From contig NZ_QGGR01000010.1 in NCBI RefSeq assembly GCF_003148685.1, forward strand, positions 1-64,000: DNA of 64,000 bases, in the 5' to 3' direction. This document shows positions 20,372 through 28,144 of this stretch, piece after piece. The position numbers were made by a program, and so were the translations under genes. The notes under the pieces were generated by a model, which did no database searches, had not been told where the DNA came from, and saw only the letters and a list, made by a program, of their open reading frames with translations. Numbering within the stretch: position 1 is the stretch's first letter; each line of letters opens with the position of its first letter. The DNA comes from Actinoplanes xinjiangensis (GTDB lineage: Bacteria > Actinomycetota > Actinomycetes > Mycobacteriales > Micromonosporaceae).

Positions 20372-21052
20372 GTGATTCAGCTCGAGAACGTGACGAAGAC
20401 GTATCCGAAGGGGTCTCGGCCGTCGCTGGACAATGTCAGCGTCGGGATCGAGAAGGGTGAGTTCGTCTTCTTCATCGGCCCCTCCGGTTCCGGCAAGTCG
20501 ACGATCATCAAGCTGTTGCTGCACGAGGTTGCCCCGACCAGCGGCAAAGTAATGGTGAACCAGAAGGACGTGACCACACTGCGGTCCTGGAAGGTGCCGC
20601 ACTTCCGGCGCTCGATCGGCTGCGTGTTCCAGGACTTCCGGCTCCTGCCGAACCGTACGGCGTACGAGAATGTCGCCTTCGCCCTTGAGGTGATCGGCAA
20701 GACCAAGGCCGTGGCCCGGCGCGTGGTGCCCGAGGTGCTGGAGCTGGTCGGTCTGGGCGGTAAGGAGCACCGCTACCCGCACGAGCTCTCCGGTGGTGAG
20801 CAGCAGCGTGTCGCGGTGGCCCGCGCCTTCGTCAACCGCCCGCTGATCCTGCTGGCCGACGAGCCCACGGGTAACCTCGACCCGGACACCTCCATCGAGA
20901 TCATGCGCCTGCTGGACCGGATCAACCGGACCGGCACGACCGTCGTGATGGTCACGCACGACTCCAACATCGTCAACCAGATGCGCCGCCGGGTCATCGA
21001 GATCGAGAGCGGACGGATCGTCCGTGACCAGGCGCGCGGTGTTTACGGTTAA
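20372..21052 (+). CDS. ftsE: Cell division ATP-binding protein FtsE
   Basis: 226-residue ABC-type ATPase. It shows Walker A GPSGSGKS (36-43), the Q loop in GCVFQDFRLLP, the signature LSGGEQQRVAVARA, Walker B LILLADEPTGNLD and the H-loop MVTHDSN. With FtsX it forms a type VII ABC complex that does not transport; it couples cytoplasmic ATP hydrolysis to activation of peptidoglycan hydrolases at the septum. The GTG at 20372 is directly downstream of a promoter; the longer open frame from 20336 would include the promoter itself. ftsX follows after 66 bp. Confidence 0.96.
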   Translation: MIQLENVTKTYPKGSRPSLDNVSVGIEKGEFVFFIGPSGSGKSTIIKLLLHEVAPTSGKVMVNQKDVTTLRSWKVPHFRRSIGCVFQDFRLLPNRTAYENVAFALEVIGKTKAVARRVVPEVLELVGLGGKEHRYPHELSGGEQQRVAVARAFVNRPLILLADEPTGNLDPDTSIEIMRLLDRINRTGTTVVMVTHDSNIVNQMRRRVIEIESGRIVRDQARGVYG

Positions 21053-21118
21053 GCCCGGCTCCGCCCCCGTAACGAAAGCTGAATCTGTGACACGCGGAGT
21101 CCTGGAAGGATCCCCCCG

Positions 21119-21994
21119 ATGCGCGTGAAGTACGTACTCAACGAGGTCCTGGTGGGCCTGTGGCGAAACGTCACGATGACGGTCGCCATGATCATCACCA
21201 TGTCGGTCTCGTTGAGCATGCTGGGCGCCAGCGTGCTGCTCTATATGCAGGTCGACCAGATGAAGGACTACTACTACGGGAACATCCAGGTCTCCATCTT
21301 CCTGACCGAGGACATCACCGACGGTCAGAAGGCGAACATCGATCAGGCGATCACCGGTAGCGACCTGGTCAAGGACAAGACCTATGAGACCAAGGAGGAC
21401 GCGCTCAAGCGCTTCCAGCAGCTCTGGGCCGACTCACCGGACTTCGTGAACGCGATCAACGCGGACAGCCTGCCGGAGTCGTACCGGGTGACGCTCAAGA
21501 ACCCGGAGCAGTACAAGGACTTCGCCAAGGTGCTCGAGGGCATGCCCGGGATCCGGCAGATCATCGACCAGAGCGACATCCTTGAAGAGGTCTTCGACAT
21601 CTTCAACTCGATCCAGCTGGCCTCACTGATCGTGGCGGGTTTCATGGCGGTGGCCGCCTTGCTCCTCGTGGGTAACACCATCCAGGTCGCGGCGTACAGC
21701 AAACGGCGTGAGGTCGCGGTGATGAAACTCGTCGGCGCCTCGAACTGGTTCATCCAGGCGCCGTTCGTCCTGGAGGCGGTGGTCGCCGGTCTGATCGGCG
21801 CGATCCTAGGGTTCGTGGCGCTCTTCATCGCCAAGGTGGTGCTGCTGGACAACAAGCTCCAGGCGCTCACCACGATCCTCACACCGATCCCGACCAGCAA
21901 CGTGATGCTCATGCTGCCGTTGCTGGCCGGCGTGGGCGCCCTGGTCAGTGCCGTCACCGCGTGGGTCACCCTGCGCTTCTACCTGAAGGTCTGA
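21119..21994 (+). CDS. ftsX: Cell division protein FtsX
   Basis: 291-residue permease-like partner of FtsE. TM1 lies at about 20-45 (MTVAMIITMSVSLSMLGASV), followed by a large extracytoplasmic loop (about 46-170). Three C-terminal membrane segments come next, with the conserved cytoplasmic YSKRREVAVMKLVGASNWFI between TM2 and TM3. In actinobacteria the extracellular loop binds NlpC/P60-type hydrolases such as RipC. The M23 protein encoded immediately downstream is a candidate client; that is inference from position. ATG 21119 follows GGAAGGATCC. Confidence 0.95.
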   Translation: MRVKYVLNEVLVGLWRNVTMTVAMIITMSVSLSMLGASVLLYMQVDQMKDYYYGNIQVSIFLTEDITDGQKANIDQAITGSDLVKDKTYETKEDALKRFQQLWADSPDFVNAINADSLPESYRVTLKNPEQYKDFAKVLEGMPGIRQIIDQSDILEEVFDIFNSIQLASLIVAGFMAVAALLLVGNTIQVAAYSKRREVAVMKLVGASNWFIQAPFVLEAVVAGLIGAILGFVALFIAKVVLLDNKLQALTTILTPIPTSNVMLMLPLLAGVGALVSAVTAWVTLRFYLKV

Positions 21995-22015
21995 TCACCC
22001 GATCGCGTTCGTACC

Positions 22016-22049
22016 GATGGCCGCATTCCTGTCCGGGGATGCGGCCATC
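22016..22049 (+). terminator. Hairpin after ftsX
   Basis: GATGGCCGCAT and ATGCGGCCATC form a perfect 11-bp stem with a 12-nt loop 22 bp after ftsX. There is no strong T-run. Confidence 0.6.
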
Positions 22050-22095
22050 GGGCGATTTGGGGCTTTGGGGCGATTAGTCGCGGTAGCGTGGCGCG

Positions 22096-23340
22096 GTGAG
22101 GTATCGCCAGCTGGATCGCCTGATCGCCGCCTGCCTCTGCTTCCTCGTCGGCATCGCGGGGATCGTCCTGACCGGACCCCGGCCCGCCGTCGCGGACCGC
22201 AACGACGACGCGGCGCGCGCCGTCCGCCGGGCCGAGGCACTGCTGGAGAACGCGAGCGCGGCCGCCCGGACCGCCGCGACCAACCTCGCCCGCGCCACCG
22301 CCGCCCTCCCGGCCGCCCAGAACCGGATCGCCACCACCCGCGGCGTGGTCGTCGCCACCCGCGTCCAGGCGGATCTGGCCCGCCGCAACGCCGACGCCGC
22401 CCGCAGCCGGTACCAGCGGGTCGCCGCCGACTACGAGGCCGCCGACCGACGGCTCGACGAGGCCCGCGCCCGGGTCGACGAGATCGCGAGCGTCAGTTAC
22501 ATGGGCAGCCGCCTCACCCGGTTCAACATGCTCGCCCGGTCGACCGGCCCACAGGACCTGATGGACCGGCTGGGGCTCGTCGAGCACCTCCGGACGCGGG
22601 AGCAGGAGGAGGTCCGTACCCTCTTCGGCGCCCGGCGGGAGGCCCGCGCCGCGCAGGACCGGGCCGGTGCCGCGCAACGTACCGCCGAGGCCGCCGAACG
22701 GGCCGCCGTCGCCAAGCTCCGCGCGGCGCAGGACGCCCAGGCCGCCGCCCTCCGCGCGCGGCAGGCGCTCAACCACCTGGTCCTCGCCCGGCAGGCCGCG
22801 CTGCGGGCCGCCGAGGCGCAGCGCACCACCGTGCTCGCCCAGTACCGGGCCGCGGTCCGGGCCGAACAGCGCGTCCGGTCGGCCGTGCGCGGCTGGGAGA
22901 ACCGGGGCGGTGTCGGCAGCCGCTACCCCGGCGGGCACCTGCTGATGCCCGTCCGCGGCTGGAAGAGCAGCGACTACGGCAACCGGTACGACCCGTACTA
23001 CCGGGTCTGGCAACTCCATGCCGGCACGGACTTCGCGGCCGGGTCCGGCAGCCCGATCCGGGCCGCGGCCTCCGGCCGTGTCATCCAGGCCGGCTGGAAC
23101 GGCGGTTACGGTCGGTACACATGCATCAACCACGGGCGATTGAGCGGGTACGGGTTCACGACCTGCTACGCCCACCAGTCCCGGATCCACGTCGACGTCG
23201 GCGAGTACGTCCGCCGGGGCGAAGTGATCGGGCGGGTCGGCAACACCGGCGCCTCCACCGGGGCGCACCTGCATTTCGAGACCCGGTTCGGCGGGGAGCC
23301 CCGCAATCCGCTCAATTACCTGCCCGGCTGCCTCTGCTGA
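22096..23340 (+). CDS. Secreted M23 (LytM) peptidase with coiled coil
   Basis: 414 residues. An N-terminal signal peptide (about 1-33, LIAACLCFLVGIAGIVLTG) precedes a long alanine/arginine-rich coiled coil (about 35-265) and a C-terminal M23 domain (about 275-412). The zinc ligands and catalytic motif are visible: HAGTDFAAGSGSPI, YAHQSRIHVDVGEYV and HLHFETRFGG. Coiled-coil plus LytM is the EnvC/NlpD layout, the class of protein FtsEX regulates, and it follows ftsX directly, so a septal hydrolase or activator is likely. All HxxxD and HxH residues are present, so it may be an active endopeptidase rather than only an activator. TAGCGT lies 6 nt before the GTG: probably leaderless. Confidence 0.92.
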   Translation: MRYRQLDRLIAACLCFLVGIAGIVLTGPRPAVADRNDDAARAVRRAEALLENASAAARTAATNLARATAALPAAQNRIATTRGVVVATRVQADLARRNADAARSRYQRVAADYEAADRRLDEARARVDEIASVSYMGSRLTRFNMLARSTGPQDLMDRLGLVEHLRTREQEEVRTLFGARREARAAQDRAGAAQRTAEAAERAAVAKLRAAQDAQAAALRARQALNHLVLARQAALRAAEAQRTTVLAQYRAAVRAEQRVRSAVRGWENRGGVGSRYPGGHLLMPVRGWKSSDYGNRYDPYYRVWQLHAGTDFAAGSGSPIRAAASGRVIQAGWNGGYGRYTCINHGRLSGYGFTTCYAHQSRIHVDVGEYVRRGEVIGRVGNTGASTGAHLHFETRFGGEPRNPLNYLPGCLC

Positions 23341-23348
23341 ATCCCGGG

Positions 23349-23354
23349 TAGTCT
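23349..23354 (+). promoter_or_regulatory. -10 element of smpB (leaderless)
   Basis: TAGTCT, identical to the prfB element, lies 8 nt before the smpB ATG. There is no Shine-Dalgarno. Confidence 0.5.
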
Positions 23355-23362
23355 TTTCCCTC

Positions 23363-23839
23363 ATGCCACGGGAACAGGGCCGCAAGGTCGTCGCCTCCAA
23401 CCGCAAGGCGTACCACGACTACGCCATCCTCGACACCTATGAGGCCGGCATGGTCCTCACCGGCACCGAGGTGAAGTCGCTGCGCGCCGGCCGATCGTCG
23501 CTGGTCGACGCGTTCGGCCACGAGAAGGACGGCGAGATCTACCTGCACGGGATGCACATCCCGGAATACACGCAGGGCACCTGGACCAACCACGAGCCGC
23601 GCCGCGTCCGCAAGCTCCTGCTGCACCGCGAAGAGATCCACAAGATGCTGGGCAGGATGCGTGACGACGGCGTCACCCTGGTGCCGCTCTCGGTCTACTT
23701 CCACAACGGGTACGCGAAGGTCGAACTCGGCGTCGCCAAGGGTAAGAAGAGCTACGACAAGCGCCAGGACATGGCCAGCCGGGACGCTCAGCGGGAGATC
23801 AACCGGGCGATGGGCCGCCGCGCGAAGGGCATGGACTGA
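23363..23839 (+). CDS. smpB: SsrA-binding protein SmpB
   Basis: 158 residues with the complete SmpB beta-barrel. Landmarks are YHDYAILDTYEAGMVLTGTE, VKSLRAGRSSLVDAF and the basic C-terminal tail DKRQDMASRDAQREINRAMG, which enters the ribosomal A site. It binds tmRNA and delivers it to stalled ribosomes for trans-translation. The tmRNA gene itself is 860 bp downstream on the same strand, separated by a CBM2 protein gene. It starts 22 bp after the M23 gene. Confidence 0.97.
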   Translation: MPREQGRKVVASNRKAYHDYAILDTYEAGMVLTGTEVKSLRAGRSSLVDAFGHEKDGEIYLHGMHIPEYTQGTWTNHEPRRVRKLLLHREEIHKMLGRMRDDGVTLVPLSVYFHNGYAKVELGVAKGKKSYDKRQDMASRDAQREINRAMGRRAKGMD

Positions 23840-23959
23840 CGGGTATTCTCGCCCGCCAGGCTTTGATCTTCGCCCGATCCGCTGTTGCCCCGTCCTCCGC
23901 CGACGTGCGATCTTTCGCTGTCGTCCGCTCTTCCGCTGCCATTTTCGATCTTCCGCTGC

Positions 23960-24673
23960 ATGAGGGAGAACCACCCGTTGGCGAAGCATGCCATCCGTCA
24001 GTTCATCCTGGCCCGCCTCGTGCTCGGCTCCGCCGCCACGATCCTGCTCGCCCTCGTCGTGTGGGTCGCCGTCGTCGCCGGCGGATCGGGTGGCAGCGGT
24101 GACCCGCTCCTGGTCCAGCCGACCGCCGACCTCCAGGCCGCCGCGGGATCGTTGCCCGCCGCCGCGCCGTCGGCCGAGTCGGCCACGGTGACGCCGTCGG
24201 TCACCCCGTCGGCCGGGGCCTCCGGGTCCGCGTCACCCTCACCGTCCGCGCCCGCCTCGGCGTCGGCCTCCCCGTCGGTGAAACCCAGACCCTCCAAGAG
24301 CGCCAGCCGTACGCCGAGCGCCTCCCCGTCCCGCGCCGCCAGCCCCACGCCCACCCCGGACGTCTTCGCCGCCACCTACTCCACCAGCGCGAACTGGCGC
24401 GACGGCTTCATCGCCGCGGTCCGGATCGTGAACAACGGCTCCACGCCCCGCGACTGGTCGGTGACCCTTACCTACCCGTCCAGCGCCGGCATCGAGGTGC
24501 GCGGCGCGTGGAACGCCACCGCCGGAGTCAGCGGCAACACGGTCACCCTGCGAGGTAAGTCCCTGGCCGGCGGCGGCTCGATCACCGTGGGCTTCCAGGG
24601 CACCAAGGACATCGGCGACGCGGTGAAGCCGGTCACCTGCTCCGTCAGTGGTGGTTCCTGTCGGATGAGTTAA
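23960..24673 (+). CDS. Membrane-anchored CBM2 protein without catalytic domain
   Basis: 237 residues. A single N-terminal membrane segment (LVLGSAATILLALVVWVAVV, about residues 17-37) leads to a 95-residue Ser/Pro/Ala linker and a C-terminal carbohydrate-binding module of family 2 type (about 135-237). That module contains FIAAVRIVNNGSTPRDWSVT and ITVGFQGTKDIG, with tryptophans typical of cellulose or chitin contact. There is no enzyme domain, so it may display a polysaccharide-binding module at the cell surface. ATG 23960 and TTG 23978 are both possible; the latter has GGGAG 10 nt upstream. It lies between smpB and ssrA. Confidence 0.82.
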   Translation: MRENHPLAKHAIRQFILARLVLGSAATILLALVVWVAVVAGGSGGSGDPLLVQPTADLQAAAGSLPAAAPSAESATVTPSVTPSAGASGSASPSPSAPASASASPSVKPRPSKSASRTPSASPSRAASPTPTPDVFAATYSTSANWRDGFIAAVRIVNNGSTPRDWSVTLTYPSSAGIEVRGAWNATAGVSGNTVTLRGKSLAGGGSITVGFQGTKDIGDAVKPVTCSVSGGSCRMS

Positions 24674-24698
24674 GATTGCGGGGCTGTGACACAGACAT

Positions 24699-25077
24699 GG
24701 GGGTGACTGGTTTCGACTTCGTACGTGGAGACAGGGGAAGCGAGCCGAGGAAGCCGACGTCGTCTCGAGAATCGGTCGTCGGAAACTTATAAGCGCCAAC
24801 TCTAAGTTTGACGCTGACCAGTACGCTCTCGCCGCCTGAGGCAAGTAGCGTGGTCTGTCGGTCTGGGAGCGCCTCCGTCCCAGCTGCCGGCATCAGCTAG
24901 GAGGCTGGCCAACCGGTCCCGGTCACGGGGACCGCACGGCGAGATTAATCAGTGACTGGGCCCGTCGTCCGAACTTGCTCACGTGAGTCGGAGGGCCGAG
25001 TAGGGACATAGTGAGCTGCGCTCGGAGAAGCCCTGACAAAACAACGAAGGACCCGGGTTCGATTCCCGGCACCTCCA
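24699..25077 (+). ncRNA. ssrA: Transfer-messenger RNA (tmRNA)
   Basis: About 379 nt. The 5' end GGGGGTGACTGGTTTCGAC and 3' end GGTTCGATTCCCGG-CACCTCC-A form the tRNA-like domain; GGGGGUG pairs with CACCUCC and A25077 is the discriminator. CCA is not encoded (the next bases are CGG). The resume codon is GCC at 24795 and the tag frame runs to the TGA at 24837-24839, giving ANSKFDADQYALAA, ending in the ClpXP-type ALAA degron. Its 3' end is partly repeated at 27256, marking a recombination or integration site. Confidence 0.95.
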
Positions 25078-25175
25078 CGGCATTCGGCCTCCCTGCTCGC
25101 CAAAAGCGCGAGCCGGGGGGCCGTTTCGGTTTGTCTGCTCCGGGGGCCGAGCCCCCGGAAACCCCGCATCACGGT
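25071..25175 (+). repeat. Direct repeat copy A: ssrA 3' end and terminator
   Basis: Begins ACCTCCACGGCATT within the ssrA acceptor end and runs through the terminator to ATCACGGTGG. Copy B is at 27256-27360. The second halves are identical, from CTGCTCCGGGGGCCGAGCCC onward; the terminator halves differ at several bases. Confidence 0.85.
25085..25126 (+). terminator. Terminator of ssrA
   Basis: CGGCCTCCC and GGGGGGCCG flank a GCTCGC...GCGAGC inner stem, followed by TTTCGGTTTG. A second copy of this terminator, with compensating changes, occurs at about 27270-27310. Confidence 0.8.
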
Positions 25176-25246
25176 GGGCACGGCAGGCGGTTTCGTTCCG
25201 CTCAGCCCGTGCGTGGTGGATGGGTACGGCCGGTGTGGGGCCGGAC

Positions 25247-25406
25247 TCATGCGAGGCCGAAATCTTGCGCGATCGACTCGTTCACCTCGTTGGAGTCCCG
25301 GCCGTCTGCTGCGACGAGTTCACCGGCGAGGGAGCCTCTACCGACCTGATCAACCCAGCGGTTGAGCGGGATCACCTTGGCGATGAGTGTGCCGGCCTGA
25401 AGGTGA
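25247..25406 (-). pseudogene. Remnant of a Phd/VapB-type antitoxin gene
   Basis: On the minus strand this encodes about 50 C-terminal antitoxin residues (AKVIPLNRWVDQVGRGSLAG and later EVNESIAQDFGLA, then stop). They match the intact-looking antitoxin at 27911-28144 at most positions, roughly 88% at the DNA level by eye. The N-terminal DNA-binding half is missing, and the cognate toxin is gone after its first two codons. It is too short to function and is best read as debris of a duplicated vapBC-like locus. Confidence 0.75.
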
Positions 25407-25442
25407 CGCGTCGCTGGCCGGCTCGCCGGGTCGTGGATGTTC

Positions 25443-25448
25443 TATAAT
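25443..25448 (+). promoter_or_regulatory. Consensus -10 element of the XRE-ImmA gene
   Basis: TATAAT, a perfect consensus in this GC-rich genome, lies 7 nt before the GTG at 25456. It indicates a leaderless and probably strong promoter. No good -35 is visible. Confidence 0.6.
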
Positions 25449-25455
25449 CGCACAC

Positions 25456-26568
25456 GTGACACGGGTAGATAGCGAGATGATCGGTCGTCGAGTGGCTGAA
25501 GCTCGTGTCCGGGCTGGGTTGACACAGTTTGATCTTGCGCGCGTCGTTGGTCTCGATCGCAGTGCGCTGGCCAAGGTGGAAACCGGCGGTCGCCGAGTCA
25601 GTGCGTTGGAGCTGGCGCGTATCGCGGAGGAGACCGGCGAGGCGTTTGAGTGGTTTGTGACTGATCCGCCGCCTGCAATCGTCTCCTACCGTATTGGGGT
25701 GGGCGCGCCCGCGACGTCCTCCATCGATCGCCTCATCGAGCAGGTGGCCAGGGACGTCGAACTCGTCCAGAGTCTTGGGGTGCTCGATGTCATTGAATTC
25801 GAGCCGTTCGATCAACCGGCCGACGTCGCCCAAGCAGAGAGCCTGGCGGCGACGGCGCGAACGACGCTGGGCCTTGATCCGGCAGGCCCGATCACTGACC
25901 TCGTTACTCCTCTCGCTGACTTCGGTCTATTCGCCTTCGCTCACAATCTGGGAGTCGACGCGCCGGATTCAGCAACCACGCTGTTGCACCGTGGCGGAGT
26001 GAGCGTCGTAAACTCGGATCGGGCAGTCGGGCGTCGCAGGTTGGCTTTGGCTCATGAGCTTGGGCACTACTTGCTCGCTGACGAATACACGGTCGATTGG
26101 CGGGTAGGGGCGTGGCCTGATTCCCAAAGGACTGAGTGGCTCATTGATGTGTTCGCGCGCGCATTTTTGTTGCCTGTGGATTCTTTGAGGTCACGCTGGG
26201 CTGATCTTAGAGCGCGTGAATCTATACGTGAGTCTGCGGTGCGCGCTGCGAGCGAATTTCGCGTCGACATGTCTACTCTGGCGGCCCGGCTGTCGGAACT
26301 GAATCTAGCTGACCAGGAAGAATTATCGCTCGTTCGTGCTGTGACAACGACGCGCGCCGACATCATCGAGCACGACCTGCTCGTGGCACACGATCTGGAA
26401 GGCACGTCCCTGCCTCGGCGCTATGAGAAGGCCGTCCTTGCTCTATACCGCTCCGAGCGAATCAGTGTGGGCCGGACGGCCGAATTGCTGAGAGGTACGG
26501 TCGATGAGGCAGCGCTCCCGCAGCTCCCTCCGGTGCACGAGAGCGAGATTTGGAAGTTCGTGTCTTGA
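25456..26568 (+). CDS. XRE regulator fused to ImmA/IrrE metallopeptidase
   Basis: 370 residues. An N-terminal Cro/C1 helix-turn-helix (about 8-62; ARVRAGLTQFDLARVVGLDR) is followed by an ImmA/IrrE-type zinc peptidase domain with HELGH at residues 200-204 (LALAHELGHYLL). The C-terminal 150 residues are helical and not assigned. ImmA-like peptidases cleave phage-type repressors, and single-chain HTH-ImmA proteins are common in toxin-antitoxin and stress modules. Codon use is less GC-biased in the third position than in the flanking housekeeping genes, suggesting transfer. The next gene overlaps by 4 nt. A TATAAT box directly precedes the GTG. Confidence 0.9.
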   Translation: MTRVDSEMIGRRVAEARVRAGLTQFDLARVVGLDRSALAKVETGGRRVSALELARIAEETGEAFEWFVTDPPPAIVSYRIGVGAPATSSIDRLIEQVARDVELVQSLGVLDVIEFEPFDQPADVAQAESLAATARTTLGLDPAGPITDLVTPLADFGLFAFAHNLGVDAPDSATTLLHRGGVSVVNSDRAVGRRRLALAHELGHYLLADEYTVDWRVGAWPDSQRTEWLIDVFARAFLLPVDSLRSRWADLRARESIRESAVRAASEFRVDMSTLAARLSELNLADQEELSLVRAVTTTRADIIEHDLLVAHDLEGTSLPRRYEKAVLALYRSERISVGRTAELLRGTVDEAALPQLPPVHESEIWKFVS

Positions 26569-27095
26569 GCGATGCCTATGTATTCGACACGGGGCCGCTA
26601 AGTCACTTCGCCGAAGCTGGCTGGCTTAAAATTCTTCAGGCTTTGGCCGGGGATCGGCTCGTGTTGATCCCGGAGGTCGTGCGAACGGAGGTCTCGGAGG
26701 CCACGCACCTGTATCCATTTCTGACCCAGATATTAGACGCGGACTGGATTAAGACCGACCGTAGCGACGATGTCGAACTTATTGTGGCTCACGCTCGATA
26801 TACGGCGCGGTTGGCCAGTGGCAGAAAGAATCTAGGTGAATGCGGTGTGTTGGCGCTCGCCGAGGTGCGGCATCAAATCGCTATTATCGACGACCGTGTC
26901 GCACGTGAGGCTGGCGAGGAGTACGGTGTCGAGATCAAAGGAACCCTTGCGTTGATGTGTGACGGGATTCGGCAAGGAATGCTTACCGTCCCGCTGGTAT
27001 CCAGGATCGCGGACGACCTCTTGGCAACGGAGTATCGCCTCCCATTGCGGCCGGGTCAGTTCGAATCGTGGGCGCGCGACGAGGGCTGGATTTGA
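26565..27095 (+). CDS. PIN-like domain protein paired with XRE-ImmA
   Basis: 176 residues if started at TTG 26565, which overlaps the upstream stop (TTGA) and gives MSDAYVFDTGPLSHFA; an in-frame TTG at 26550 is possible. YVFDTGPLSHF and VLIPEVVRTEV near the N-terminus, ECGVLALAEV and IDDRVAREAG in the middle resemble the acidic centres of PIN-fold ribonucleases (DUF3368-like). That would make it an RNase toxin controlled by the upstream HTH-peptidase, a non-standard toxin-antitoxin layout. Family assignment rests on motif reading only. Confidence 0.75.
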   Translation: MSDAYVFDTGPLSHFAEAGWLKILQALAGDRLVLIPEVVRTEVSEATHLYPFLTQILDADWIKTDRSDDVELIVAHARYTARLASGRKNLGECGVLALAEVRHQIAIIDDRVAREAGEEYGVEIKGTLALMCDGIRQGMLTVPLVSRIADDLLATEYRLPLRPGQFESWARDEGWI

Positions 27096-27255
27096 TCGAC
27101 GAAAGCGAGGCATCATCTTGGCCCCGCGGAGGCCGGGCAGGTGTCACGACCTACCGAGATCGGGCTCGTTGGCCGGCGCGTCGGGCTGGGCAAGGTCGGC
27201 AAGTGCGGTTTGCAGTGTGGTGACCTGGTCAGTGAGGTTCAAGTAGGCCCTCGCT

Positions 27256-27360
27256 ACCTCCACGGCATTGCGGCCCCCTGTTCGCGGAAAGCGCGAACCG
27301 GGGGCCGTTTCGGTTGTCTGCTCCGGGGGCCGAGCCCCCGGAAACCCCGCATCACGGTGG
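27256..27360 (+). repeat. Direct repeat copy B: ssrA 3' end and terminator
   Basis: Partner of 25071-25175. It starts ACCTCCACGGCATT and includes a terminator hairpin (CCCCC...GGGGG then CCGTTT). Upstream it retains only a vague trace of the T-arm (GGTTCAAGTAGG), so it is not a functional tmRNA end. Confidence 0.8.
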
Positions 27361-27517
27361 TGCGGTGGGCGGGTTGGTTTTGCTTACCTCGGCTTCACGG
27401 TGGTGCGGTGGGCGGGTTGGTTTTGCTTACCTCGGCTTCACGGTGGTGCGGCGGGCGGTTTCGTTTTGCTTACCCCGGCCTCGTGGTGGGCGCGGCGGGC
27501 GGTTGGGTCGCGGCTGG
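27353..27517. repeat. 43-bp tandem repeat
   Basis: Units at 27353, 27396 and 27439 plus a partial fourth; the first two are identical and begin CACGGTGGTGCGGTGGGCGG. One related unit follows repeat copy A at 25169. The rest of 27096-27539 holds no gene that I can support. Confidence 0.8.
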
Positions 27518-27539
27518 CCCGCGTCGCGCTTCGGCCGCG

Positions 27540-27914
27540 TCAGGAGGGAAGGACGGACACGTCGTATTTCTGGATGTGCGCGTCGCGCGTGACGAGGGTC
27601 AGGTGTTCTACCTTGGCCTGGGCGATGAGCATCCGATCGAACGGGTCTCGGTGGATCAGCGGTAGCCGTTCTGCGACGAGGGCGTGCTCGGCGGTGATGT
27701 TCAGATGCCGGAAGCCGCTGTCACGGATGCGTTCAGGGAGATCGGCCGGTTTCTCGAGTTTGCCGAGCGACTGCTTGATGGCTACTTCCCAGATCGTCGC
27801 CGGGCTGATGTAGACGTCCGGTTCATGATCGAGGCGTTCCTTGATCTCGGCGGAGAGCGTGGGGTCGTCCGTGAGCCACCACAGCACGACGTGCGTGTCG
27901 AGGAGCAGGCTCAT
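27540..27914 (-). CDS. vapC: VapC-type PIN domain toxin
   Basis: 124 residues, complete PIN ribonuclease: LLLDTHVVLWWL at the start (first Asp), an internal ISPATIWEVAIKQSLGKL (Glu), and HRDPFDRMLIAQAKVEHLTLVTRD (Asp pair) near the end. VapC toxins cleave tRNA or rRNA and are neutralised by a cotranslated antitoxin. Its ATG overlaps the stop of the upstream antitoxin (27911-27914, ATGA), the usual coupled layout. It lies in a mosaic region with a second, degraded antitoxin copy 2.6 kb away. Confidence 0.92.
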   Translation of the reverse strand: MSLLLDTHVVLWWLTDDPTLSAEIKERLDHEPDVYISPATIWEVAIKQSLGKLEKPADLPERIRDSGFRHLNITAEHALVAERLPLIHRDPFDRMLIAQAKVEHLTLVTRDAHIQKYDVSVLPS

Positions 27915-28144
27915 CCGAGGCCGAAATCATGCGCGATCGACTCGTTCACCTCGGTGGAGTCCCAGTCGTCTGCTACGACGAGTTGACCGGCGAGGGAGCC
28001 TCTACCGATCCTGTCGACCCTGCGGTTGAGCGGGACCACCTTGGCGACGGGTGTGCCGGCCCGGCTGATGATGATCTCTTCGCCGTGCTCGACGCGGTCG
28101 ATGATCCGCGAGAGGTTCGTCTTCGCGTCGTGGATGTTGAACTG
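27911..28144 (-). CDS. Phd/VapB-type antitoxin lacking a clear start
   Basis: About 78 residues: FNIHDAKTNLSRIIDRVEHG, EEIIISRAGTPVAKVVPLNR, then a C-terminal toxin-binding tail ending ESIAHDFGLG. It has the size and sequence of a Phd/YefM-like antitoxin. However, the codons before the conserved part read CTC CTC CAG, and no ATG, GTG or TTG is in frame until 28381. Homology stops at about 28141-28144, exactly where an unrelated plus-strand gene fragment ends. The native start was therefore probably lost in recombination, and expression would need an unusual start or a 156-residue fusion frame. Function is doubtful. Confidence 0.7.
   Translation of the reverse strand, partial: QFNIHDAKTNLSRIIDRVEHGEEIIISRAGTPVAKVVPLNRRVDRIGRGSLAGQLVVADDWDSTEVNESIAHDFGLG

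Noticed and set aside
27141..27813. Plus-strand frames of 174-181 codons opposite the vapC gene
   Set aside because: They translate the 43-bp tandem repeat and the antisense of vapC, whose PIN motifs are clear.
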